A program made the translations under genes and the position numbers. DNA of 64,000 nucleotides, taken from the NCBI RefSeq assembly GCF_015207005.2, contig NZ_JADEXS020000001.1, forward strand, positions 4,970,001 to 5,034,000, written 5' to 3'. Shown here one piece after another: positions 36,929 to 46,169 of the stretch. Positions within the stretch are counted from its first letter, which is position 1. The number at the start of each line of letters is the position of its first letter. Below the pieces are notes generated by a model. It did no database searches. It was given only the letters and a program-made list of their open reading frames with translations, and was not told the origin of the DNA. This DNA comes from Desmonostoc muscorum LEGE 12446. Lineage in GTDB: Bacteria; Cyanobacteriota; Cyanobacteriia; Cyanobacteriales; Nostocaceae.

Positions 36929-38629
36929 ATGCTCATAACTCCCCGCCACACTAACAAGCTCTCGCTCTTTTTCCTTTTCTGTTTCACCCTACTCCTGACT
37001 TTCCTCCTCTCTCTAACTTGGGTAAACGCCAAAGAAACCCCCAAACTCAAACCCCAAGATTGGCAGATTAACGGTATATCAGCAGCCCTTGATGATGGAT
37101 ACGACCAAGTTAAGGAATATGCTCTGCTCAATTTAGTTGGATATGATCTCAAAGATTTAAAATCCTTGGGCAATAAACCAGAGGAAATTGCTCAAAAAGC
37201 TGCCAATATCCTCAAGGATAAATCCGTTGACTCAACTGTTCGTAACCGTGCAGCAGACGCATTGGGAAATCTGGGGGAGGCAGCCAAACCTTACGTCAAA
37301 GACATCCTCGACATCCTCAAGGATAAAACCGTTGATTCTGATGTTCATTTCGGTGCAGCATCGGCATTGGTAAGTCTGGGGGAGGCAGCTAAACCCTACG
37401 TCAAAGATATCCTCGACTTCCTCAAGGATAAAACCGTTGACCCTTTTGTTCGTAACCATGCAGCATGGGTATTGGGAAATCTGGGGGAGGCAGCCAAACC
37501 CTACGTCAAAGACATCCTCGACTTCCTCAAGGATAAAACCGTTGACTCAACTGTTCGTTCCGGTGCAGCATCGGGATTGGGAAATCTGGGGGAGGTAGCC
37601 AAACCCTACGCCAAAGACATCGCTGACATCCTCAAGGATAAAACCGTTGACTCAACTGTTCGTTACGGTGCAGCAGAGGCATTGGGAAGTCTGGGGGAGG
37701 CTGCTAAACCCTACGTCAAAGACATCCTCGACATCCTCAAGGATAAAACCGTTATCCTTTTTGTTCGTAACCGTGCAGCATGGGTATTACGAAATCTGGG
37801 GGAGGCTGCCAAACCCTACGTCAAAGACATCCTCGACATCCTCAAGGATAAAACCGTTGACTCCGATGTTCGTTCCGGTGCAGCATGGGCATTGGGAAAT
37901 CTGGGGGAGGCTGCCAAACCCTACGCCAAAGACATCCTCGACTTCCTCAAGGATAAATCCGTTGACTCCCTTGTTCGTTACAGTGCAGCAGACGCATTGG
38001 AAAATCTGGGGGAGGCTGCCAAACCCTACGTCAAAGACATCCTCGACATCCTCAAGGATCAAACCGTTGGTTCTGATGTTCGTTTCCGTGCAGCAGACGC
38101 ATTGGAAAATCTGGGGGAGGCTGCCAAACCCTACGTCAAAGACATCCTCGACATCCTCAAGGATAAATCCGTTGACTCAAATGTTCGTTACAATGCAGCA
38201 CGGGCATTGATAAACATAGAACAACTCAACCTGAATAATATTCTTGTAATTCTGGATAGCATTTATTACGCAGACCAATCAGAATTTCCACGTTGGCGAT
38301 TTTTAACCTATTTCCTGGGTGGCGGCACTGATGAAGTAAAAACCTTACTGACATGGCTGGGTTTTCCTAACACTAAAACAATTCCTGCTCAAATAAGCCA
38401 CGATCGCGGTGAGAAAACTCTCAAAATATTTGCCCAAGCATGGGAACCCAGCCAAGGTTTAGGACGATTACAGGAAGACTTAGCAAAGCAAATTGCTGTA
38501 GTTGCGAAAAAAGTCTCTTGGCAACCAAACGATATTATTCTGTTAGAAACTCATTACAACAACCTCAAAAAAGCTGGTTCCAACGAAGCTGATTCACTGC
38601 AATCAGTCATAGTTAAGCTCAAGGGTTGA
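36929..38629 (+). CDS. HEAT-like repeat protein with near-identical 35-residue units
   Basis: 566 residues. An N-terminal hydrophobic signal (LSLFFLFCFTLLLTFLLSL) is followed by about ten units of 35 residues, DILDILKDKTVDSDVRSGAA... ALGNLGEAAKPYVK. The units keep DILKDK and LGEAAKPY almost unchanged at the DNA level but vary at positions 12-13, 16-18, 21 and 24. The C-terminal 150 residues are different (FLTYFLGGGTDEVKTLLTWL). The protein is probably exported and its concave HEAT surface is a binding platform (inference). Downstream lies a decayed membrane-protein tail. Starts at ATG 36929. Confidence 0.85.
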   Translation: MLITPRHTNKLSLFFLFCFTLLLTFLLSLTWVNAKETPKLKPQDWQINGISAALDDGYDQVKEYALLNLVGYDLKDLKSLGNKPEEIAQKAANILKDKSVDSTVRNRAADALGNLGEAAKPYVKDILDILKDKTVDSDVHFGAASALVSLGEAAKPYVKDILDFLKDKTVDPFVRNHAAWVLGNLGEAAKPYVKDILDFLKDKTVDSTVRSGAASGLGNLGEVAKPYAKDIADILKDKTVDSTVRYGAAEALGSLGEAAKPYVKDILDILKDKTVILFVRNRAAWVLRNLGEAAKPYVKDILDILKDKTVDSDVRSGAAWALGNLGEAAKPYAKDILDFLKDKSVDSLVRYSAADALENLGEAAKPYVKDILDILKDQTVGSDVRFRAADALENLGEAAKPYVKDILDILKDKSVDSNVRYNAARALINIEQLNLNNILVILDSIYYADQSEFPRWRFLTYFLGGGTDEVKTLLTWLGFPNTKTIPAQISHDRGEKTLKIFAQAWEPSQGLGRLQEDLAKQIAVVAKKVSWQPNDIILLETHYNNLKKAGSNEADSLQSVIVKLKG

Positions 38630-38687
38630 CAGTAGTTTTTTAAGAGGATGTTTTAAAAGTGGTTGGCTGTAATTTTAGGCACTTGTT

Positions 38688-38763
38688 GATCCCCCCAACC
38701 CCCCTTAAAAAGGGGGGCAAATTCTCTAAAAGTCCCCCTTTTTAAGGGGGATTTAGGGGGATC
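38688..38763. repeat. GATCCCCC palindromic element
   Basis: 76 bases with GATC at both ends, same architecture as 36270 and 36411 but diverged inside. Preceded by the shared GTTGGCTGTAATTTTAGGCAC segment. It lies 59 bases after the HEAT gene stop. Confidence 0.8.
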
Positions 38764-38801
38764 TAAAAAGTTAGGAGGCTAAACGAGCAGTTTGAAAACA
38801 C

Positions 38802-38960
38802 GCCCTAGCCCTGATCTTTGCCTACCCCAAATTTCCCCAAATCCAAGCCATCTTCTTCTGGAACCCTTAGGTACACCGTATTCTCGGCGTCGGCTATGTG
38901 GGCTTTCTCCTCACCTGGTTTCCACCCTTGCGCCGCAAATTATTTGAACCCCGTTTCTAG
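38802..38960 (+). pseudogene. Decayed C-terminal tail of a membrane protein
   Basis: One frame reads LALIFAYPKFPQIQAIFFWN, an in-frame stop, then RILGVGYVGFLLTWFPPLRR ending in KLFEPRF and stop at 38960. The aromatic/hydrophobic pattern resembles the end of cyanobacterial NACHT/HEAT-type proteins, where a membrane helix precedes a basic end (recollection). No upstream coding remains, so this is a relic of a larger gene. Confidence 0.6.
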
Positions 38961-38963
38961 TTA

Positions 38964-39086
38964 ACTGGAGTTTAGAAACCGCAACTACACAGGCAAAACC
39001 CACCTTCGTGGGTTTCAAAGCGTATATTTTTTATTAGCCCACGCAGGTGGGCTTCGTTTGTGTAGCCGCGAATTCCATTCGCCCTG
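38964..39086. repeat. Long dispersed repeat (copy B)
   Basis: Same architecture as copy A (33314) and copy C (55640): GCAACTACACAGGC, hairpin AACCCACCTTCGTGGGTT, GCCCACGCAGGTGGGC and TGTGTAGCCGCGAATTCCAT. It abuts the stop of the methyltransferase gene (-). Confidence 0.8.
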
Positions 39087-39089
39087 GCT

Positions 39090-39938
39090 TCAGGAATACT
39101 TATTCCCGCACAACAACCCAAACCGAACTAACCCACGCTCGTAACCCCGACGCATCAACCCCAATGATAACGCCCCTTGAATAGTACTCCAACCCGCATT
39201 TAGTAAACCCCAAAGCGCCTGCGGAGTGAACGCCGAATCAATCACCACATTCCAAAATGGCGCAACAGCCTGCGACCAGTCAGCAGTACGAACATTGTTT
39301 AATGGAAGTTGACGTGCTATGCCTTCATACTCTGGCAAAGAAATCACATAAGGCAAACAATACACCCGATAAATATCCTGCAAATGCTTTTCCTCATCCG
39401 CCGTCAACGGTGACTCATCAGTTGCTCGATGGCACCAAGTCACCATAATAAACACACCACCAGGCTTTAACACCCGATAACACTCCTGCATAAACTTGGT
39501 TTTATCCGGCATATGTTCGCCACTTTCCAGCGACCAAACCAAGTCAAAAGAATTATCAGCAAAAGGCATTCCTTGAGCATTCGCCACCTGAAATTCTGTT
39601 CTTTGACTCAAATTCGCCTCTAAGGCGCGTTCCGTTGCTCTCGCGGCTTGCACAGGACTCAAAGTAATCCCTGTGGCGTGAGCATTAAACTTTTGAGCCA
39701 AGTATAAAGAACTGCCCCCAATGCCACAACCCACATCCAGAATATTTGACGCCGCCTCTACCCCCGCCCAAGTCAGTAATTCTTCAATCAAATCAATTTG
39801 CGCTTGACGACGGTCTTTTTTCTCACTACCATCAGCCCCGTAGTAGCCGTGGTGCATATGTTCCCCCCAAATCTGTTCCCACAGACCAGAGGAAGCATCG
39901 TAAAATTGTTGAATTTGCTGGTAAAGTGTTGCACTCAT
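39090..39938 (-). CDS. Gamma-tocopherol methyltransferase-like SAM methyltransferase
   Basis: 282 residues. The start is MSATLYQQIQQFYDASSGLW followed by EHMHHGYYG, a signature of tocopherol and related prenol methyltransferases. The SAM site is LDVGCGIGGSS, and motif II, AQGMPFADNSFDLVW, follows. It likely methylates gamma- to alpha-tocopherol in membranes. Also possible is 2-methyl-6-phytylbenzoquinol methyltransferase; EHMHHGYYG favours the former. It accompanies hpt (33919), 4 kb away. The island of repeats between them ends right at this gene. Confidence 0.8.
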   Translation of the reverse strand: MSATLYQQIQQFYDASSGLWEQIWGEHMHHGYYGADGSEKKDRRQAQIDLIEELLTWAGVEAASNILDVGCGIGGSSLYLAQKFNAHATGITLSPVQAARATERALEANLSQRTEFQVANAQGMPFADNSFDLVWSLESGEHMPDKTKFMQECYRVLKPGGVFIMVTWCHRATDESPLTADEEKHLQDIYRVYCLPYVISLPEYEGIARQLPLNNVRTADWSQAVAPFWNVVIDSAFTPQALWGLLNAGWSTIQGALSLGLMRRGYERGLVRFGLLCGNKYS

Positions 39939-40206
39939 GAAAAAGCAGTCTCAAGAGAGAGCAGAGTTCAAAAAAACATACTCGTAGGCTACCATGTATG
40001 TTTTTAATTAAATAAGGGTATTTTTGTTCCAGAGAACGTAAACCATGATGTATCCTCCTGGGAAAAAACTTTGCAGTTTTACCTCAATAAACTGTTATTG
40101 CTCGAATTTATACCAATGATTCCAAAGAGGGCTACAGATTTAAGCATGTGCCAACCCATATTAAATCTGGTTTTCTGAATTTTGAATTTTGAATTTTGAA
40201 TTAATT

Positions 40207-41541
40207 ATGACTGTTGCTCGGACAATTTGTTTGGGATTTCTGGCTGTCATCGCGATAGGAACTATCTTATTGATGATGCCTTTTTCAACTAGCGGTGGTA
40301 CGTGGAATAACCTGATTGTGGCACTATTCACTTCTACATCCGCAGTTTGCGTCACAGGTTTATCAGTAGTTGACCCTGGTACTTATTTTTCTTTCTGGGG
40401 TCAATTGTTTATTGCCCTATTAGCTCAGATTGGCGGATTGGGTTACATGACAACCACCACATTTCTGATTTTGCTAATAGGACGTAAGTTTGATATGCGG
40501 CAAAAAATCGCAATTCAACAAGCTTTAGACCGACCGGGAATGAGTGGTAGCGCCCAAGTTATCCGCTCAATTATTGCCACAACATTGATTTTTGAAATTA
40601 CTGGTGTATTTTTACTTTTGCCCGCCTTTGTTCCCGATCATGGTTGGAAAAATGGACTGTGGTTAGCGATTTTTCATAGTATCAATGCTTGGAATAATGC
40701 TGGATTTAGTTTGTTTAAAGATAACTTGATTAGTTATCAGTCATCTTTTTTAGTGGTCTTCACTATCACAATGTTGATTATTTTTGGGGGAATTGGCTAT
40801 CAGGTAATTTTGCAGATGTATATTTGGTTGCGCGATCGCCTTCTCAAAAAAACTACTGCCCAATTATTTTCTCTAGACTTTAAAGTTGCCACCAGCACAA
40901 CAATTATCTTGCTAATTCTAGGAACAATTGCCTTTTTCTGTATAGAAATTAGAAATCCTGCAACATTTGGTTCATTAAGTTTATATGACCAGATATTAGT
41001 AGCTTGGTTTCAATCAGTCACACCGAGAACTGCTGGCTTTAACACCATTGATATTGGCAAAATGACTACGGCTGGTTTATTTATTACGATTGCGCTGATG
41101 TTTATTGGTGCAAGTCCAGGTGGTACGGGAGGCGGCATGAAAACAACAACCCTGAGAGTCTTGACAAGTTGCACCAAAGCAATTCTTCAGGGCAAAGAAG
41201 AAGTTTTATTATATGAACGCAAGATAGCAATATCTTTAATTTTGAAAGCTGTGGGTGTGTTGGTGGGTTCAGTAGCGACCGTGATTTTAGCGACTATTTT
41301 AATTAGTCTCACAGATCCGACATTGGATTTTATTCAGATTTTATTTGAAGTGGTATCAGCCTTTGCCACTGTGGGGCTTTCCACAGGCATCACAGCAACT
41401 ATCACCACAGCAGCCAAGCTTGTCTTAATTATCACCATGTATGTTGGACGAGTAGGTGTTTTACTGCTGATGTCCGCTGTATTAGGAGACCCCCGTCCTA
41501 GTAGAATTCATTATCCTGAAGAAAACTTACTTGTGGGATAG
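40207..41541 (+). CDS. ktrB: TrkH/KtrB-family potassium uptake channel subunit
   Basis: 444 residues from ATG 40207 (MTVARTICLGFLAVIAIGTI); the heptamer repeat ATTTTGA stands just upstream. Four pore-like MPM repeats are visible, including STSAVCVTGLSVVD, FHSINAWNNAGFSLF, SVTPRTAGFNTIDIG and FEVVSAFATVGLSTGIT, each with the selectivity glycine. It forms the Na+-dependent K+ translocating pore. It is followed 216 bases later by the ktrA regulator. Imports K+ for osmoadaptation. Confidence 0.92.
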   Translation: MTVARTICLGFLAVIAIGTILLMMPFSTSGGTWNNLIVALFTSTSAVCVTGLSVVDPGTYFSFWGQLFIALLAQIGGLGYMTTTTFLILLIGRKFDMRQKIAIQQALDRPGMSGSAQVIRSIIATTLIFEITGVFLLLPAFVPDHGWKNGLWLAIFHSINAWNNAGFSLFKDNLISYQSSFLVVFTITMLIIFGGIGYQVILQMYIWLRDRLLKKTTAQLFSLDFKVATSTTIILLILGTIAFFCIEIRNPATFGSLSLYDQILVAWFQSVTPRTAGFNTIDIGKMTTAGLFITIALMFIGASPGGTGGGMKTTTLRVLTSCTKAILQGKEEVLLYERKIAISLILKAVGVLVGSVATVILATILISLTDPTLDFIQILFEVVSAFATVGLSTGITATITTAAKLVLIITMYVGRVGVLLLMSAVLGDPRPSRIHYPEENLLVG

Positions 41542-41757
41542 GTAGGGGAGATGAGGGAGATGTGGTTCGACTTCGCTCACCAACCGGGAGATGAGGAAGA
41601 TGAGGGAGAATAATAACTCCTAATTCCTAACTCCTAACTTCTAACTCCTGACCAAACTGATAAAATATACAATCTAAGGCAAAAATAAAATTTTTAATTC
41701 AAGCGGGATAACCGTTTTTTGCCCTAAATACAGGGAGCCATAATAAGGATAACAACT

Positions 41758-42453
41758 GTGAATCTGTCATCGTTAGGTTTTTTTCGCAGTTTACGTAGAG
41801 ATAACCACCAATTTGCGGTAATTGGCTTAGGTCGTTTTGGTAGATCTGTTTGTTCGACATTGCACAATTTCGGTTATCAAGTGCTAGCAACAGATATTGA
41901 TGAAAAACGAGTTTCCGAAGCGTTGACTGAGGAAATAGTTGGTCATGCTTTGCAACTAGACTCTACCGAACCAGCTGCACTCAAAGAAGCTGGAGTTTTT
42001 GAATTTGATACTGTAATTGTAGCGATCGGTAACTACGTTCAAGAAAGCATCATAACCACTCTCAATGTGAAAGAGGCTGGTGTACCTCATGTAGTTGCCA
42101 AAGCTTCTAGTGAAGTTCACTGTAAACTGTTGCGGCGAGTCGGAGCAGATCACGTTATTTTTCCTGAATACGAAGCGGGTTGTGCCCTAGCACGTACACT
42201 CACCAAACCGTCAATTCTAGATCGGTTTGACCTCGATCCAGATAATAGTATTGTAGAAATAATCGTGCCTGATGAATTTCACGGCAAAACGATTACCGAA
42301 CTTCAACTTCGTAACCGCTACGGTTTGAATTTGCTAGCGGTGAGTCAGGGTGGTAAATTTCAAATTAATCCTGACCCCACTAAGCGTTTAGAACGCGGTT
42401 CAGCAATGGTAGTTATTGGCTGTAACAAAGATATCAATCGTTTGCCGATTTGA
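41758..42453 (+). CDS. ktrA: KtrA/TrkA-type potassium channel regulator (RCK)
   Basis: 231 residues from GTG 41758. The N-terminal Rossmann domain binds nucleotides (FAVIGLGRFGRSVCSTL, DIDEKRVSEAL); the C-terminal RCK-C domain is from about residue 145 (SIVEIIVPDEFHGKTI). It gates the KtrB pore in response to ATP/ADP or NAD(H) (family knowledge). It follows ktrB in the same direction, so the pair is functional as a unit. Confidence 0.92.
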   Translation: MNLSSLGFFRSLRRDNHQFAVIGLGRFGRSVCSTLHNFGYQVLATDIDEKRVSEALTEEIVGHALQLDSTEPAALKEAGVFEFDTVIVAIGNYVQESIITTLNVKEAGVPHVVAKASSEVHCKLLRRVGADHVIFPEYEAGCALARTLTKPSILDRFDLDPDNSIVEIIVPDEFHGKTITELQLRNRYGLNLLAVSQGGKFQINPDPTKRLERGSAMVVIGCNKDINRLPI

Positions 42454-42714
42454 ATGAGTTGGGAGTTGGGAGTTGGGAGTTAGGAGTTAGGAGTTAACAT
42501 ATCGCGGAAGTCCCCACCAGAAGACTCTTAGTAGGGTGGGGATTGTGAGCGGGGGGTGAGGATTGCATCTGATATTGATTAAATGCACGACTCAAAAACA
42601 AATATCAGATGTATGACGAATCCCCAGCATTTTCTGGTAGGATAACTAATGTCTTGACCATCAATGCCATAAGCGAAAACCAAGCTAATAGGTATATGTT
42701 GCAAGAAAAAAATT

Positions 42715-42850
42715 TGGGTCTTGGGAACCAGGACTCCTGCCCTTGGAGGGAATGTAAGACTTTCTAGTACTACGAAGTTCTGGAGGCTATTTCCGATGAA
42801 TTGGGAAGCCCCGTCCGTCTTACGGCGGGGTAGTTCACACTTATCACTTA
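42715..42850 (+). mobile_element. IS605/TnpB right-end remnant (omega-RNA-like tail)
   Basis: The sequence CTCCTGCCCTTGGAGGGAAT, TTCTGGAGGCTATTTCCGAT and the terminal hairpin AGCCCCGTCCG...CGGCGGGG, ending in TAGTTCAC, match the 3' end of cyanobacterial tnpB elements that encodes the omega guide RNA. No tnpB frame remains. Confidence 0.6.
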
Positions 42851-42885
42851 CAGCAGATTGCAACAGGCGTGAGGTACAGATAATC

Positions 42886-42913
42886 GTAGGGGCACAACAT
42901 GTTGTGCCCCTAC
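42886..42913. repeat. Perfect 28-base palindrome, GTAGGGG family
   Basis: Arms GTAGGGGCACAACA and TGTTGTGCCCCTAC, perfect, between convergent ktrA (+) and the TPR gene (-), 71 bases downstream of the latter's stop. Confidence 0.85.
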
Positions 42914-42984
42914 CTGTGTACTTCATTTAGCTGAATCCACACTAATCTATTCTGAATTCTGAATTCTGAATTCTGACTTCTTCT

Positions 42985-44106
42985 TCATTGTCCGGAACTC
43001 GTTGAACTGGACTGTGGTTCAACTGAAATAGGTACATCACTGGGGCTGGCGGGTGTTTCGGTAGGAGTTTCTGGTTGGTTTTGCGTCTGTGGCACAGATG
43101 TTTGTTCTACATTACTTGTAGAATCTGGAGTCTGGGAGGGAGTAGCAGTTTGACTGGCTTGAGGTTGCTGTTGCTCTCTTTTTTGGCCAATTTGCTGCAT
43201 TAGCTGTTCAATTTTTTGGGCTTGTTCAATATTGCCTTGCTGACGATATTCGTTATGGGCACGTTTAAATGCTCCATTGGCTTTTTTAATGTCGCCCTGG
43301 TTATATAAAGTTACTCCCAAGTTATAGTAAGCTGAGGCATTTTTAGGATTTTGGCGAATAGCTTGCCGATAAACGGAAATGGCCTCAGCAGGTTGACCAT
43401 GAATTGCTAGCAAACTTGCCATATTGTTGTAGGCTGTGGCATTTTTTGGATCTAGCTGTAAGACTTGACGATAAGTTGCGATCGCCATTTCTATATTTCC
43501 TTGTTGTTGCAAGGCGATCGCTAAGTTAAAATAGGCGTTGGCTTTGCTGTTATCAAGATTAATTGCTTGTTGATATGCAGCGATCGCTTCCTGTAACTGT
43601 CCTTGTTCATACAGTACCAAACCCAAATTATACAAGGTTGTGGCGTTTGTGGGATTAATTACCAAGCTTTGGCGATAAGCAGTAATCGCAGCTTGTTTTT
43701 CTCCTTGTCGATGCAACACTAATCCCAAGTTGTAATAAGCTTCACTAAAATTGGGACTAATCTTAATCGCTTCTGCATATTCTTGCACAGCCTCATCCAG
43801 GCGATTTTGCTGCAAGAATATATTGCCTAGATAGTTCCGTGCTGCACTCAGGTTAGGATCTTTCTCCAATCCTTGGCGAAAGGCGTATTCTGCACCCTGT
43901 AAATCGTTGCGGTTATAGCGCATGACTCCCTGTTGGAAAAAGCTTGCTGCTTCTAAGTCTTGAGAAATGGCGTTTTCTGCTAGCAGCTTGCTTCCTGGGT
44001 AATTAGTAATTGTTGGTGCAGCCAAAACCACAAACGCAGAACAACCAGAGAGTGTCACTTGGAAAAATAAACGTAACCACTGAGAAAATAGGTATTTTTC
44101 AGACAT
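42985..44106 (-). CDS. Exported TPR protein with Pro/Gln/Ser tail
   Basis: About 373 residues from ATG 44106 (MSEKYLFSQWLRLFF). A hydrophobic signal (VTLSGCSAFVVLAAP) contains a lipobox-like LSGC, so it may be a lipoprotein. Seven TPR units follow (for example LGNIFLQQNRLDEAVQEYAE) and then a 70-residue Gln/Thr/Pro/Ser-rich tail likely disordered. A scaffold or assembly factor in the cell envelope is inferred; no partner is known. Confidence 0.8.
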   Translation of the reverse strand: MSEKYLFSQWLRLFFQVTLSGCSAFVVLAAPTITNYPGSKLLAENAISQDLEAASFFQQGVMRYNRNDLQGAEYAFRQGLEKDPNLSAARNYLGNIFLQQNRLDEAVQEYAEAIKISPNFSEAYYNLGLVLHRQGEKQAAITAYRQSLVINPTNATTLYNLGLVLYEQGQLQEAIAAYQQAINLDNSKANAYFNLAIALQQQGNIEMAIATYRQVLQLDPKNATAYNNMASLLAIHGQPAEAISVYRQAIRQNPKNASAYYNLGVTLYNQGDIKKANGAFKRAHNEYRQQGNIEQAQKIEQLMQQIGQKREQQQPQASQTATPSQTPDSTSNVEQTSVPQTQNQPETPTETPASPSDVPISVEPQSSSTSSGQ

Positions 44107-44204
44107 GAATACCAGACCTGTACTTATTTTTAACTCCTCATAAGTCAGAGTACCCACCACGCCAAAAAAAATTCCAAATTCTCAATATTTAACTCCCTAC
44201 TCTT

Positions 44205-44232
44205 GTAGAGACGCGATTAATCGCGTCTCTAC
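44205..44232. repeat. Perfect 28-base palindrome (GTAGAGACGCG family), at the queA stop codon
   Basis: Arms GTAGAGACGCGATT and its exact complement. It overlaps the queA stop: TAG of the gene is the CTA of the palindrome at 44229-44231. Same size and ends as the GTAGGGG family but different arm sequence. Confidence 0.85.
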
Positions 44233-45446
44233 CCCACACCTTCCGGTAAAATTAGCATGGCATCACCGAAGGAATAGAAACGATACCGAGAAGCGATCGC
44301 TTCGTGATATATATTCAACAACCTTTGTCTACCAATGAGCGCACTCACCAACATCAGCAAACTCGAACGTGGCAAGTGAAAATTCGTAATTAAACCATCA
44401 ACTACTCGCCATTGGTAACCCGGATAAATAAACAAGTCTGTCTTACCACAAAATGGTTCTAAATGACCAGATTCAGCCGCCCCTTCTAAAGCCCGTACTG
44501 CTGTTGTGCCTACAGCAATAATCCGACCGCCAGCGGCTTGAGTGGCGCGGATTTGCTCTACTGTGGTGGCGGGAACTTCAATCCATTCTTCATGCATTTG
44601 GTGGGTAGTTACGTCCTCCACTTCCACGGGGCGAAATGTGCCCACACCAACATGTAGCGTTACAAAAGCTTGATTAATTTGGCGATCGCGCAACTTTTGT
44701 AATAATTCTGGGGTAAAGTGTAATCCTGCCGTCGGAGCTGCGATCGCTCCTGGCTTTTGGGCATAAACTGTTTGATACTGTTCATCAGCAGCTTCGGAGG
44801 CCGTAATGTAAGGCGGTAACGGTACTTCACCAAAAACCTCTAACAATTGCACCAAAGATTTTCCCTCAGGCACATCAAATTGCAACAAACGCCCCCCAGT
44901 TGCGGCGTCTGTTTCTAAAACCGTAGCTGTGAGTTGGGGACTGGGTACTGGGGACTGGGAACTAGGGGCTGGGGAAGATTCTTCCCAATCCCCAATCCCT
45001 AATCCCCAATCCCTAATCCCTAATTGCCTCACTTCAAAAAAAATCCTCGATCCCGGTTTAAAGCGTTTTCCTGGCTTAACTAAAGCTAACCAACAGTTAT
45101 GTTGCCTCTCTTCCAGCAGCAATACCTCGATTTGGGCACCAGTAGACTTATGACCATAAAGCCGCGCTGGAATAACTTTTGTATTATTCATCACCAACAA
45201 ATCACCAGACCGCAACAGTGCAGGTAAATCACGGAAAATGTGGTTTAGAGGTGCTGTTTCAATGCCTGTAGTGGGAGAATTAACCACCAATAACTGGGAG
45301 CTATCTCTAGGAAACGCTGGGTTTTGGGCAATTAGTTCTGGAGGTAGTTCATAGTCATACCCAGCTACCGAACAATCTAATTCCAAATCTTTTGTTTGTG
45401 AACTAAAGTTGTTGTTACAATTAAGTCGTGATATTTTTTGCTTCAT
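44229..45446 (-). CDS. queA: S-adenosylmethionine:tRNA ribosyltransferase-isomerase
   Basis: 405 residues. QueA motifs are clear: [76 protein letters not shown]. It transfers and rearranges ribose from SAM onto preQ1 in tRNA to form epoxyqueuosine. ATG 45446 adds about 25 residues before the usual start; a TTG near residue 21 is possible. A 25-residue insertion ([20 protein letters not shown] and on) is encoded by STRR-type repeats at 44930-45030 and should form a loop. Confidence 0.92.
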   Translation of the reverse strand: MKQKISRLNCNNNFSSQTKDLELDCSVAGYDYELPPELIAQNPAFPRDSSQLLVVNSPTTGIETAPLNHIFRDLPALLRSGDLLVMNNTKVIPARLYGHKSTGAQIEVLLLEERQHNCWLALVKPGKRFKPGSRIFFEVRQLGIRDWGLGIGDWEESSPAPSSQSPVPSPQLTATVLETDAATGGRLLQFDVPEGKSLVQLLEVFGEVPLPPYITASEAADEQYQTVYAQKPGAIAAPTAGLHFTPELLQKLRDRQINQAFVTLHVGVGTFRPVEVEDVTTHQMHEEWIEVPATTVEQIRATQAAGGRIIAVGTTAVRALEGAAESGHLEPFCGKTDLFIYPGYQWRVVDGLITNFHLPRSSLLMLVSALIGRQRLLNIYHEAIASRYRFYSFGDAMLILPEGVG

Positions 45447-45693
45447 TTATTAGTATTTATACTGCTTGAAAAAAATTGGTTTGAGCTTACGCTTATAAGC
45501 AACTCCATGACATCACTGCTTAATTTTATTTGTACACCAGAAGATAGATACTATTAGGTAACACGCAAAAATCAACATAAAAATTGGGTAAACCTCCCCA
45601 TCCAAAAACGGGGGCTTTTACCCTACCGGGAACAGGCATAGGTTTACGAATATAGATATGTAGGATTGGCTTTGATCCCAAGCACCAACAAAC

Positions 45694-46083
45694 ATGGAAT
45701 ACTTGTATTATTTGGCTAATGCCAGTCTAACCCTGAGGGTCGTTCAACATCTGCACGCTAGACCCCAAACACCTGTTTCGTTCGTCACCGTAATTCATCA
45801 AATTGATGGCTGGGTGGTTAGGATCAAACTCAGAGGTCAAGTCTCGGCTCAAGAAGATGGTGACTTTCGGGCTTTTCTAAATGAATTAGGAATTAGCTAC
45901 GAGCCACCAATGAGAGTGCAAATGGCACTTTGGAGTTTGGAAGCGGGACAGTGCCCTGTGGATGTGATGCGTCGCTATCAAGTAGCGATCGTCTCTCATG
46001 GTAGCCCAGAGAGAGATGAAATCGAGGCTTTCCGGCAACAGTTTGTCCGGGGCTTAGGCTATTGTCCAGAAACTTTGGCGTGA
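45694..46083 (+). CDS. Conserved hypothetical protein
   Basis: 129 residues, no signal peptide. Begins MEYLYYLANASLTLRVVQHL and has a central beta-strand segment (VRIKLRGQVSAQEDGDF) and a charged C-terminus (ERDEIEAFRQQFVRGLGYCP). Similar short proteins are conserved in cyanobacteria but unnamed (recollection). No operon partner is clear. ATG 45694 has no overlap with neighbours. Confidence 0.6.
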   Translation: MEYLYYLANASLTLRVVQHLHARPQTPVSFVTVIHQIDGWVVRIKLRGQVSAQEDGDFRAFLNELGISYEPPMRVQMALWSLEAGQCPVDVMRRYQVAIVSHGSPERDEIEAFRQQFVRGLGYCPETLA

Positions 46084-46169
46084 ACCGATGTGGTTGTCAC
46101 GCTACCACAAAATTATTGGTCATTGGTAATCAAAATATTTTATCCATTACCGATTAACCATTGTCATTA

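Larger units (their letters stand above)
42454..42984. other. Intergenic region with repeats and IS605 remnant
   Basis: Holds GAGTTGG/GAGTTAG tandem repeats (42460-42495), a stem TCCCCACC/GGTGGGGA (42511-42542), an 11-bp inverted repeat CATCTGATATT/AATATCAGATG (42567-42613), an IS605-like remnant and a GTAGGGG palindrome. No gene. Confidence 0.6.

Noticed and set aside
37188..38210. Alternative frames in the HEAT gene (for example 37647-38210 +, 37787-38062 -)
   Set aside because: The 105-bp repeats open other frames; the 36929-38629 frame has the signal sequence and repeat logic.
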